DNA of 64,000 nt from an uncultured Lachnospiraceae bacterium (GTDB lineage Bacteria > Bacillota > Clostridia > Lachnospirales > Lachnospiraceae), in the NCBI GenBank assembly GCA_951800685.1, contig CATOJY010000004.1:1-64000 (forward strand), given 5' to 3'. Both the position numbers and the translations under genes were made by a program. How positions within the stretch are numbered: the first letter of the stretch is position 1; every line of letters begins with the position of its first letter. The notes under the pieces were generated by a model, which was given only the letters and a program-made list of their open reading frames with translations, had not been told where the DNA came from and did not search any database. Shown here one piece after another: positions 1 through 7,458 of this stretch.

Positions 1-1
1 C

Positions 2-127
2 ACTATTATTGATAATATAGAGATATGCGATAATGTCGTTATTGGGGCTGGAGCAGTGGTGAATAGAGATATTGTTGAGCCGGGGATATATGTTGGAGTT
101 CCAGCAAGAAGAGTAAAACAGAAATAG
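2..127 (+). CDS. Hexapeptide-repeat acetyltransferase, C-terminal fragment (NeuD/LbetaH type)
   Basis: The reading frame is open from base 2 to a TAG at 125-127; the start lies outside the window. About 41 residues are visible. They show the end of a left-handed beta-helix with the pattern VVIGAGAVV followed by the family's usual ending VGVPARRV. This C-terminus is common to NeuD-type sialic acid O-acetyltransferases and PglD-type sugar acetyltransferases, which transfer acetyl from acetyl-CoA in the cytoplasm. It lies 26 bases upstream of a CMP-sialate-synthetase-like gene, so a role in acetylating a nonulosonic acid or its precursor is plausible. The acceptor cannot be told from this fragment. 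Confidence 0.8.
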   Translation, partial: TIIDNIEICDNVVIGAGAVVNRDIVEPGIYVGVPARRVKQK

Positions 128-153
128 ATTAGACATGAAAAAGGGGAAAAAGT

Positions 154-849
154 ATGTTGGCAGTAATACCGGCAAGGGGAGGTTCAAAAGGGGTACCAGG
201 TAAAAACATAAAGGATTTGGCGGGGAAACCATTAATTGCATATACGATAGAAGCGGCTTTTGCAGCGAATATATTTTCGAAAATAATTGTATCAACTGAT
301 AGCCAGGAAATAGCAAAGACCGCAATTGCTTATGGAGCAGAGGTTCCTTTTTTGCGGCCAGATGATATTTCTGGCGATTCCGTATCGTCAGATGATGTAA
401 TTCTTCATGCACTGTCATATTTTCAAGAATTGGGGATTCATTATGATATGGTATGTAAATTACAGCCGACATCTCCACTTAGAAATGGAAGACATTTGAA
501 AGAAGCATGGGAGCTTTTTTGCGAGAGACGGGCCGATTTTCTTGTCAGTGTTTGTGAATGCGAGCACTCTCCATTGTGGACCGGAAGGATCGGCAAGGAT
601 TTGCGTCTGGACCATTTTATTGCCGATGAAGTGAAGAGCTCCTGCCGACAGGAACTGGAAATTTATTACCGTTTGAATGGCGCAATCTATATGGGCAGAA
701 CAGAAAAGTTTAGGGGAAATAAAAATTTTTTAGGAGATAACAGTATTGCTTATATTATGAAGCAAGATGAGTCAATAGATATCGACAACTATCTGGATTT
801 TAAAATGGCAGAGATGCTTCTGAGTGGTGAGGTAGATAGAATAAATTAA
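154..849 (+). CDS. neuA: CMP-N-acylneuraminate (nonulosonate) cytidylyltransferase
   Basis: The 231-residue protein has the nucleotide-binding signature PARGGSKGVPGKN at residues 6-18 and the later block LQPTSPLR, both typical of acylneuraminate cytidylyltransferases. These cytoplasmic enzymes couple CTP to a nonulosonic acid (sialic, legionaminic or pseudaminic) to make the CMP-sugar donor. Length is normal for bacterial NeuA/NeuA-like enzymes without an extra domain. AAGGGG at 140-146 supports ATG 154. The upstream gene ends in a NeuD-like acetyltransferase, consistent with the 3' part of a nonulosonate cluster whose synthase genes lie left of the window. Family members for the three sugars look alike, so the exact sugar is not settled. 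Confidence 0.85.
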   Translation: MLAVIPARGGSKGVPGKNIKDLAGKPLIAYTIEAAFAANIFSKIIVSTDSQEIAKTAIAYGAEVPFLRPDDISGDSVSSDDVILHALSYFQELGIHYDMVCKLQPTSPLRNGRHLKEAWELFCERRADFLVSVCECEHSPLWTGRIGKDLRLDHFIADEVKSSCRQELEIYYRLNGAIYMGRTEKFRGNKNFLGDNSIAYIMKQDESIDIDNYLDFKMAEMLLSGEVDRIN

Positions 850-973
850 TATGGCAGGAGGCAGGGGAGTAGACTATAATGTAAAGATGAGCAATGGCAT
901 TAAAACAGGGTTACAGGCAAATAGGATTTTTTAATATAGAAGTTTAAATTTATATGAATAGGAGAAAATACAC

Positions 974-2377
974 ATGAGAATATTAATGGTTGCCTATGAC
1001 AATGACTCGTATATTACCTGGTTTCCACAGGGATTAGCGTATCTGGCTTCGGCGTTGCGAAATGCAGGACATGAAGTGGTAGTATACCAGCAGGATATTT
1101 ATCATTGGCCGGATAGCCATCTGACAGAATATTTGGATAATAATTACTTTGATGTTGTTGAAGTGAGCATTATTGGAGGCTACTACCAATATCATAAATT
1201 ATTGTCTCTTTCGGCAGCAATCAATGCATCCCAAAATCGGAAACGGGGGGGGGTAAAATATACAATAGGAGGACATGGACCTGCTGCAGCGCCTGAATAC
1301 TTCTTGAGAAAAACAGGAGCAGATATTGTTGGGATTGGCGAAGGCGAGATCACGTTTGTAGAATTAATGGATGCATTTGCAGGAAAGCGCTCTTTGGAAT
1401 CGGTTGACGGTATTGCATTTCTTGATGCAGATGGAAACTATATTAGGACAAAAGAACGGGAATTAATACAGGATATTGATAAAATTACCTGGCCAGCCTA
1501 TGATTTATTTGATATAACGCACTATTCATTATTACGGCTTCCTAATATCAAAGGTAATGAGCGATGTATGCCTGTTTTATCGGGACGGGGATGTATTTTC
1601 AAGTGTAATTTTTGTTACAGATTGGATAAGGGATTCAGGCCGAGAAGTCCGCAAAGCATTATTGATGAAATACAATTCTTGAAAAAAGAATATAATATCA
1701 AGTACATAGCGTTTTCGGATGAATTATTGATGAGTTCGAGGGAACGTACTCTGGAGTTGTGCCAGGCATTTATTGATGCAGAATTGAATGTAAAATGGGA
1801 TTGTAACGGCAGGCTGAATTTTGCGGATCTAGATGTGCTGTATAAGATGAAGGAGGCTGGGTGTGTATTTATTAATTATGGTATTGAATCGTTAGATGAT
1901 GACACTCTGAGAGTGATGCATAAAGGGCTGACTCGTCAGATGATTATTCGTGGGATAGAAAATACTTTAGAGGTTGGGATTAGTCCAGGGTTAAATATCA
2001 TCTATGGTAATATAAATGAGCCACTAAGTGCGATCGATGATGCCGTAGAATTTTTATTGAAATATGATGACCATGCACAGATGAGAACGATTCGACCGGT
2101 TACGCCATATCCGGGAAGTGAGCTATTTGATTATGCTGTTGAGCATAATTTACTGGAGGGTGTTGAAGATTTTTACGAAAATAAACATCAAAACTCAGAT
2201 TTGTTGAGTGTTAATTTCACACAATACACTGATGATGAGGTTTATGAGGCGCTTTATCATGCGAATATGAAATTGATCGAGAAGTATCAGGAAGTACAAG
2301 CAGAGGCGTCAGCAAGAATCTGCAAGGATCTGTATTTTAATAGAAATGCAGCATTTAGAGGATTTCGACAAACTTAA
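974..2377 (+). CDS. B12-binding-domain radical SAM protein
   Basis: 467 residues. The N-terminal ~150 residues look like a cobalamin-binding Rossmann domain (QGLAYLASALRNAGHEV near the start, then IGGHGPAAAPEYF), although I do not see a DxHxxG motif. The radical SAM core follows, with the CX3CX2C cluster motif at Cys207, Cys211 and Cys214 (GCIFKCNFCY). Family members cleave S-adenosylmethionine with a 4Fe-4S cluster; many methylate unactivated carbon or phosphinate centres, others rearrange carbon skeletons. GGAG at 961-964 supports the start. Its place between nonulosonate activation and a flippase suggests it modifies a sugar or lipid carrier, which is inference. A nine-G run at 1245-1253 lies in the frame (codons for Arg-Gly-Gly-Val). 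Confidence 0.85.
   Translation: MRILMVAYDNDSYITWFPQGLAYLASALRNAGHEVVVYQQDIYHWPDSHLTEYLDNNYFDVVEVSIIGGYYQYHKLLSLSAAINASQNRKRGGVKYTIGGHGPAAAPEYFLRKTGADIVGIGEGEITFVELMDAFAGKRSLESVDGIAFLDADGNYIRTKERELIQDIDKITWPAYDLFDITHYSLLRLPNIKGNERCMPVLSGRGCIFKCNFCYRLDKGFRPRSPQSIIDEIQFLKKEYNIKYIAFSDELLMSSRERTLELCQAFIDAELNVKWDCNGRLNFADLDVLYKMKEAGCVFINYGIESLDDDTLRVMHKGLTRQMIIRGIENTLEVGISPGLNIIYGNINEPLSAIDDAVEFLLKYDDHAQMRTIRPVTPYPGSELFDYAVEHNLLEGVEDFYENKHQNSDLLSVNFTQYTDDEVYEALYHANMKLIEKYQEVQAEASARICKDLYFNRNAAFRGFRQT
1245..1253 (+). repeat. Poly-G tract (G9) inside the radical SAM gene
   Basis: Nine consecutive G bases lie inside the coding frame about 270 bases after the start. With nine G the frame stays open; gain or loss of one G would truncate the protein. 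Such runs are typical slipped-strand phase-variation sites. Two more nine-G runs occur in genes 3-3.5 kb downstream. Confidence 0.9.
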
Positions 2378-2407
2378 TTATTTAAGAAAATTGGATGTTG
2401 AATTACG

Positions 2408-3790
2408 ATGAGGAAAGTAAGTACTGATGTTAAGGCAGGGATATGGTATACAGTTGGCAATTTTGTAAACAGGGGGATTGCCTTTGTCAGTACACCTATC
2501 TTTACAAGGCTTCTGTCCATAGAGGAGTATGGCGGGTTCAGTAATTTTACTGCATGGGCGGAGATGCTTGTCGTCATCACCTCACTGGATCTGTATGCAT
2601 CGATTAACAGGGCTTATCAGGAGTATGAGGAGGATTTCGATGCCTATATGTCGACGATCTCGTGGACGGGTATTACCTTTACGTCCTTGTGCTATCTGAT
2701 TGTGTGGATTTTTCGGGATTGGGCGGCAGCTTTGTTTGGAATGGAATTCACATATATCAATATGCTGTTTCTCTATCTGCTTTTTTCTCCGGCTACACAA
2801 TTGTTCCTTACCTGGCAGCGTATTAAGGGCAGATACCAGTCGGCAATCTTTGTAAGTGTAGGGAATGCCTTGTTTTCTCTTGCCCTGTCAGTGACCATGG
2901 TTTTGATGTGTCAGAACAGGGTATGGGGAAGAATCATGGGATATGTGCTTCCTGTCGTTATGATAAACGCGGTTTTATATGGGTTTTTTCTGGCAAAGGG
3001 GCGGGTGTTTGTTAAGGAAAAAGCGAGATATGCATTGATGATTGCAATACCGCTGATTCCGCATACTCTTTCGGGAACAATCCTTGCGAAATCAGATCAG
3101 TTTATGATCAAACATTATTGTGGCGATGCAGATCTTGCAGTATATAGTTTTGCCTATCAGTGTTCTTTAGTGGTGTCGATACTTAGCACATCTATCAATC
3201 AAGCTTATGTTCCCTGGTTGTATAGGAAAATGAAAGAAGGACGTCTGGAAGGGATTAAGCGGCAAGGAAGGCAGTTGTTTGTCTTGTTTCTCGTTCTGAT
3301 CCTTGGTGTTATGCTGATGGCTCCAGAAATGGTCTATATTCTCGGCGGTAAAAAATACAGAGAGGCTGTCTATATCATACCGATTGTGATGTCTGGCTAT
3401 TGTTTCAGATTTTTATATACTTATTATGTCAATATAGAGCTTTATTGTATGAAATCCTTTACTGTATCGATGGCGACAGTGGCCGCGGCGTTAATCAATG
3501 TCGCACTGAATTTCTGGTGGGTGCCTCATTATGGTTATGAGGCTGCAGCAGTTACCACTTCGATTGGATTTGCTGTGCTATATGGCTTGCATTATGGTGC
3601 TGTGAGGCGGACGCAGTATTGTGGGATCTATGATCATAAACGGTTGTTTTTATATATGTGTTTTTTTCTGCTGGTAGTATTAGGAGCTGAGTATTTATAT
3701 TTGGTTCCTGTTGTGAGATATTTTGTAGTTACCATATATATGGCAGTTGTCTGCTGGATGATATGGAATTTTTTCCTGAAAAATAAATAG
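2408..3790 (+). CDS. Polysaccharide flippase (Wzx/MATE-like)
   Basis: 460 residues, almost all hydrophobic, with about 12-14 predicted membrane segments and short polar loops. The start (DVKAGIWYTVGNFVNRGIAF) is the usual N-terminus of the oligosaccharide flippase family in the MOP superfamily. These proteins move undecaprenyl-linked oligosaccharide units to the outer face of the membrane. It follows the radical SAM gene by 30 bases and precedes two acyltransferase genes, as expected in a surface polysaccharide cluster. No strong ribosome binding site precedes ATG 2408; translational coupling to the upstream gene is possible. Substrate cannot be predicted. Confidence 0.85.
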   Translation: MRKVSTDVKAGIWYTVGNFVNRGIAFVSTPIFTRLLSIEEYGGFSNFTAWAEMLVVITSLDLYASINRAYQEYEEDFDAYMSTISWTGITFTSLCYLIVWIFRDWAAALFGMEFTYINMLFLYLLFSPATQLFLTWQRIKGRYQSAIFVSVGNALFSLALSVTMVLMCQNRVWGRIMGYVLPVVMINAVLYGFFLAKGRVFVKEKARYALMIAIPLIPHTLSGTILAKSDQFMIKHYCGDADLAVYSFAYQCSLVVSILSTSINQAYVPWLYRKMKEGRLEGIKRQGRQLFVLFLVLILGVMLMAPEMVYILGGKKYREAVYIIPIVMSGYCFRFLYTYYVNIELYCMKSFTVSMATVAAALINVALNFWWVPHYGYEAAAVTTSIGFAVLYGLHYGAVRRTQYCGIYDHKRLFLYMCFFLLVVLGAEYLYLVPVVRYFVVTIYMAVVCWMIWNFFLKNK

Positions 3791-3853
3791 GGATTCAGGG
3801 AAGATGCATGGTAGGGTTCTTTAAATGGTACTGAAGGTAAGGAGGTTGGGGTT

Positions 3854-4393
3854 ATGGAGGAAACCAGATATGTTAACCATATTGCAAATAGAAAATGGCT
3901 GCAGCGGGTGTTTCGTGTTGTAAGGAGAAGTATTTTTACTCTTATAGTGAGATGCAGGGCGGCTGAAGTAGGAGAAGGCTGTTGTGCTAATCATTATTCC
4001 AAAGTTACCAGGAATACCTATCTTGCGCCACATGTTTCTTTTAATGGAATCGAAATAATAGGTAAGGCGAGGGTGGAAATTGGACAGTATTTTCATTCCG
4101 GGGGGGGGTGTATGATCATAACCTCTAACCATAATTATGAAGGAGATGCGTTACCATATGATTATACAGATATAGTAAAGGATGTTAAAATCGAAGATTT
4201 TGTGTGGATTGGCAATCGTGTGATGATTCTTCCGGGAGTGACTATAGGAGAAGGAGCGATTGTGCAGGCAGGGGCAGTTGTGGTGAGCAATGTGCCTCCC
4301 TGTGCTATTGTGGGTGGAAATCCGGCAAGAGTATTTAAGTATAGAGATCGGGAGCACTTTGAGAGATTGAAGCAAGAGATGAAATTTCTATAA
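3854..4393 (+). CDS. WcaF/LacA-type hexapeptide O-acetyltransferase
   Basis: 179 residues ending in a left-handed beta-helix with repeats such as VWIGNRVMILPGVTIGEGA and the common tail IVGGNPARVFKYR. These CoA-dependent enzymes acetylate sugar hydroxyls. The block ITSNHNYEGDALPYD holds the histidine region seen in maltose/serine-type acetyltransferases. GGAGG at 3841-3845 sits eight bases before ATG 3854. A nine-G run at 4100-4108 encodes a Gly-Gly-Gly stretch just before the helix core, so a one-base slip would remove the catalytic domain. It probably adds acetyl groups to the glycan exported by the upstream flippase. Confidence 0.85.
   Translation: MEETRYVNHIANRKWLQRVFRVVRRSIFTLIVRCRAAEVGEGCCANHYSKVTRNTYLAPHVSFNGIEIIGKARVEIGQYFHSGGGCMIITSNHNYEGDALPYDYTDIVKDVKIEDFVWIGNRVMILPGVTIGEGAIVQAGAVVVSNVPPCAIVGGNPARVFKYRDREHFERLKQEMKFL
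4100..4108 (+). repeat. Poly-G tract (G9) inside the acetyltransferase gene
   Basis: Nine consecutive G bases encode three glycines (Ser-Gly-Gly-Gly-Cys). The frame is open as read. The position, about halfway through the gene, makes it a likely on/off switch by slipped-strand mispairing. Confidence 0.9.
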
Positions 4394-4432
4394 TATGTGA
4401 GAGGCGCAGGAGAGGAAGGGAGAGCATAGTTT

Positions 4433-5473
4433 ATGGAAGCGGCTAGGCGGAATCATTCTATAGATTGTATGAAGGGAATCTGTATTGTATTTATCATTAT
4501 TACACATTTTACTTGGAATGATTTGGAACGGTTACGGTATTTGTTTCCATTTTGGATTGATATGGCGGTTCCTTTTTTTATGATCATTTCAGGTTTTGTG
4601 TATGCAAGATCTTTCATAAAACATGAAATTGTGACGCTGGAAAGTGCCTATTGCTTGAAAAATGTGCTAAACAGGTTTATTCGCTATACGGTTCCGTTTG
4701 CTTTTGTATTCGCGGTGGAAGAAATGCTGTTTATTTATATCGGGGGGGGGTATGATACCTTCCAGCTAATAAGGGACTTCCTGAGTGGAGGAATGGGTCC
4801 AGGGAGTTATTATTATCCGGTCATGATACAGTTTGTCTTATATTTCCCGATCATTTATATTCTGGTCAAAAAGCATGATTTTAGAGGTGTGTGTGCTTGC
4901 GCTCTTATAAATATCATTTATGAAGTCTGCAGAAATGCCTATGGAATGAATGTGGAATGCTATCGCCTTTTGGTGTTCAGATATACATTGTGCATTGCTT
5001 TTGGCTGCTATTTGTCTATAGGAAATTACAAGCGAAATGTCAGGCTTTCTGGCATCATGGTATTGATGGGGATTCTTTATATAGTGGTATTTCGTTATTT
5101 GGGATATACACCGCCCATAACTAATTTCTGGACAGGGACATGTATTTGGGCATGTTTGTATATTATTCCTATATCTGCATGGATCTTAAACTGTAATGGA
5201 ATGAAAAACGGCATATTGGAGTTATTTGGAAAAGCATCCTATAATATCTTTCTCGTGCAAATGATTTATTACCGTGGTGCAAGAATAGTTTATGGATTAA
5301 TAGAGAACAGAGCACTGCAATTAGGGATTAATATAGTAATCTGTTTGGGGATGGGAGTTATATTTTATTACGTAGAGAAACCTGTTACAGATTATATCAA
5401 TAAGAAGGCATACTTGATCCTGGAGAAAATAGAAGATAATAGCAAGATAAAAATGGATGGAATCAATTCATAA
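4433..5473 (+). CDS. Acyltransferase family 3 membrane protein
   Basis: 346 residues with about ten membrane segments. The N-terminus (SIDCMKGICIVFIIITHF) has the family hallmark: the short Asp-x-x-Lys-Gly motif followed by a membrane helix carrying a histidine. Acyltransferase-3 proteins (OafA/WecH type) transfer acetyl or other acyl groups across the membrane onto surface glycans. AGAGGAAGGGA just upstream gives a good ribosome binding site. A nine-G run at 4742-4750 encodes Gly-Gly-Gly about 100 residues in. It is the last gene before a strong terminator, closing the A+T-rich cluster. Confidence 0.85.
   Translation: MEAARRNHSIDCMKGICIVFIIITHFTWNDLERLRYLFPFWIDMAVPFFMIISGFVYARSFIKHEIVTLESAYCLKNVLNRFIRYTVPFAFVFAVEEMLFIYIGGGYDTFQLIRDFLSGGMGPGSYYYPVMIQFVLYFPIIYILVKKHDFRGVCACALINIIYEVCRNAYGMNVECYRLLVFRYTLCIAFGCYLSIGNYKRNVRLSGIMVLMGILYIVVFRYLGYTPPITNFWTGTCIWACLYIIPISAWILNCNGMKNGILELFGKASYNIFLVQMIYYRGARIVYGLIENRALQLGINIVICLGMGVIFYYVEKPVTDYINKKAYLILEKIEDNSKIKMDGINS
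4742..4750 (+). repeat. Poly-G tract (G9) inside the acyltransferase-3 gene
   Basis: Nine consecutive G bases encode three glycines after Ile in an extracellular or loop segment. It is the third tract of identical length in the first 5 kb. The frame is on as read. Confidence 0.9.
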
Positions 5474-5488
5474 AGTGACACAAGTGAT

Positions 5489-5524
5489 AAACGCTGCTGT
5501 ACTTGCAATGTGCAGCAGCGTTTT
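5489..5524 (+). terminator. Rho-independent terminator after the A+T-rich glycan cluster
   Basis: A perfect 11-bp stem (AAACGCTGCTG / CAGCAGCGTTT) with a 13-base loop ends in four T, 15 bases after the acyltransferase stop codon. It separates the first cluster from the promoter at 5602-5630. Confidence 0.85.
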
Positions 5525-5601
5525 GTGGAGTAGCGTATAAGAGCAGTGCTCTCTAAAAATAGCAGTATTGATTAACTTAATGATATATTGCAGGAAGATT
5601 A

Positions 5602-5630
5602 TTGAAGAGCAAACAGGAGCATGCTATACT
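5602..5630 (+). promoter_or_regulatory. Sigma-A-type promoter for the 5661-14371 gene series
   Basis: TTGAAG (5602-5607), a 17-base spacer and TATACT (5625-5630) preceded by TGC, an extended -10. AAGGAG at 5648-5653 then serves ATG 5661. Location just after a terminator supports the call. Confidence 0.75.
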
Positions 5631-5660
5631 AGGAACCATGATTGACTAAGGAGTGTAACG

Positions 5661-7427
5661 ATGGAGAGAGAGACGATGCAGAAGAGGAAAAGTATGCAGG
5701 ACTATATCTTTGCGGGGATCTTCATCCTGGGCGTGGTTATTCTCAGGGTACTCTATATTTCCCGCACGACTGGACCGTTTATCTATGCGGATGAGTTTGG
5801 ATACTGGTCGCATGCGGCGCATATGATGGGGGATACATGGGCTGGGGTCATGGATGGTATGGGCTGGTATTCTTTCGGGTACAGCTTTTGGCTTGCGCTT
5901 ACCTTTCTGGTTTCTAACAACATGGTGGTTATGTACCGGGCAGCAATTTTAATCAATGTCTTGATGAGTGTTGCGACCTATGCGCTGGTGTATTGCATTG
6001 TCAGCAGAGTTTTGAAGAAGAGAGACAGTATTGTATGTGGAGCGATTGCTTTTGTGGCAGTCTCTTTCCCTACCTATATTTTTTACGCATATACAACGTT
6101 AGCAGAAACGCTAGGGGTTCTGGTCATTTGGCTTTTGTTTTATGAATTGATACTGTTGGAAGAGAGTCCAGTCTGGTGGAAGGGGGCATTGCTTGGGGTT
6201 ACATCCGTATATGCCTATATGGTTCACAACAGGCTGTTGGCGGCTGCACTGGTAGTGTGTGTTTGTCTGTGTATACTGTGGATTCTGCGCAGGATTGACT
6301 GGAAGATTATGATATCGTTTGTGCTTTCTGTTGTGGTGGTATTTTTGTTCTATGTTTTTATGAAAGAATATCTAGAAGGAATGGTTGCAGATAATCAGGC
6401 GATCGCGGAGACAGGCATAGCTGTCACCAGAGGCGGGGCAAATACTCTTCCTCATATTTTCCGTAAAGTTATGAAAATATTCAGTTTAGAAAATATAAAG
6501 AGGCCGCTTCTGAGTGTGATGGGACAACTCTGGCAATGCTTGTCGGCCACCTATCTGCTGATTGGCTTTGGGCTTGCATGTTGTGCTGGTAATTTTAGAA
6601 GAATGATTTCTGAGAAGAAGATCTGTTATTATTGTTATCCATTTTTGGCATTTCTGTTTTCTGTTGGATTAACAGGCGTTGTTGCACAGGGACCAGTACC
6701 ACAAGCAGCCCAAACAGCAGAAAGGGTCAGGATTGATCCTGCCTTTTATGGAAGATACAATGAGTGTTATTTTCCTTTATTGATTATGCTTGCGTTGATT
6801 ATGCTTTGGGAAGGAAAAGTTCGCAGTACTTTGAGAATATACTTAGGGTTGACGATCACATATCTTTGTCTGTCCATAGGTATGTATTTTCGCCTCAAGG
6901 GGATAGAGAATGGCTATCTGAATATGGTGTCCTCTATAAGCATTCACATCTTCCATTGGTTTGGTGAATTCAACGTATGGAAATGTACTTTGACTGCGCT
7001 GTTATGCGGCGGTATCCTTGTGGGACTATGCTGCTGGAAACGAATGGAGAGGTTTGCCTATTATGGCGGCCTGCTGCTGACGCTTTTTCTTTTCTCTACA
7101 ACGGCGTTATATTGTATGCGTACGTCGATTAGGGGAGAGAATGATTATACAATGCAGTATGCTCCTTTATATGATTATCTCAATGAGCATACACAGAAAG
7201 AGGAAATTGTGTATATCTGTGATGAGAACAAACCAGCGTATGATCTACAGAGCAGGTTGGTTGATAAGATCGTCGTTGGTACGGTACCTGAAAAGATTGC
7301 AGAGATTGAGGAGCCAGTCTATGTTGTTGTGAGGGACAGCCAGTTGGAAGAACTAAGCGGCATAGCGTTTGAAGTGTGCATGGAATGCCAAGGTTATACT
7401 GTTTTAGAAATAAATACTGGAAATTGA
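5661..7427 (+). CDS. Multi-membrane-span GT-C-type glycosyltransferase
   Basis: 588 residues with a short cytoplasmic N-terminus, about 12 membrane segments and a small soluble C-terminal domain. The first external loop carries the acidic pair Asp44-Glu45 (YADEFGYW), placed as the catalytic Asp/Glu of GT-C enzymes such as ArnT and PMT, which use polyprenyl-phosphate sugars as donors outside the membrane. No close named family is recognisable. The next gene encodes another GT-C-like protein, so the pair may add sugars to the same surface polymer. ATG 5661 has an AAGGAG site and its own promoter. Confidence 0.7.
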   Translation: MERETMQKRKSMQDYIFAGIFILGVVILRVLYISRTTGPFIYADEFGYWSHAAHMMGDTWAGVMDGMGWYSFGYSFWLALTFLVSNNMVVMYRAAILINVLMSVATYALVYCIVSRVLKKRDSIVCGAIAFVAVSFPTYIFYAYTTLAETLGVLVIWLLFYELILLEESPVWWKGALLGVTSVYAYMVHNRLLAAALVVCVCLCILWILRRIDWKIMISFVLSVVVVFLFYVFMKEYLEGMVADNQAIAETGIAVTRGGANTLPHIFRKVMKIFSLENIKRPLLSVMGQLWQCLSATYLLIGFGLACCAGNFRRMISEKKICYYCYPFLAFLFSVGLTGVVAQGPVPQAAQTAERVRIDPAFYGRYNECYFPLLIMLALIMLWEGKVRSTLRIYLGLTITYLCLSIGMYFRLKGIENGYLNMVSSISIHIFHWFGEFNVWKCTLTALLCGGILVGLCCWKRMERFAYYGGLLLTLFLFSTTALYCMRTSIRGENDYTMQYAPLYDYLNEHTQKEEIVYICDENKPAYDLQSRLVDKIVVGTVPEKIAEIEEPVYVVVRDSQLEELSGIAFEVCMECQGYTVLEINTGN

Positions 7428-7458
7428 GTGTTGGTAAGGGCGTGAACGGTAAAGAAGA

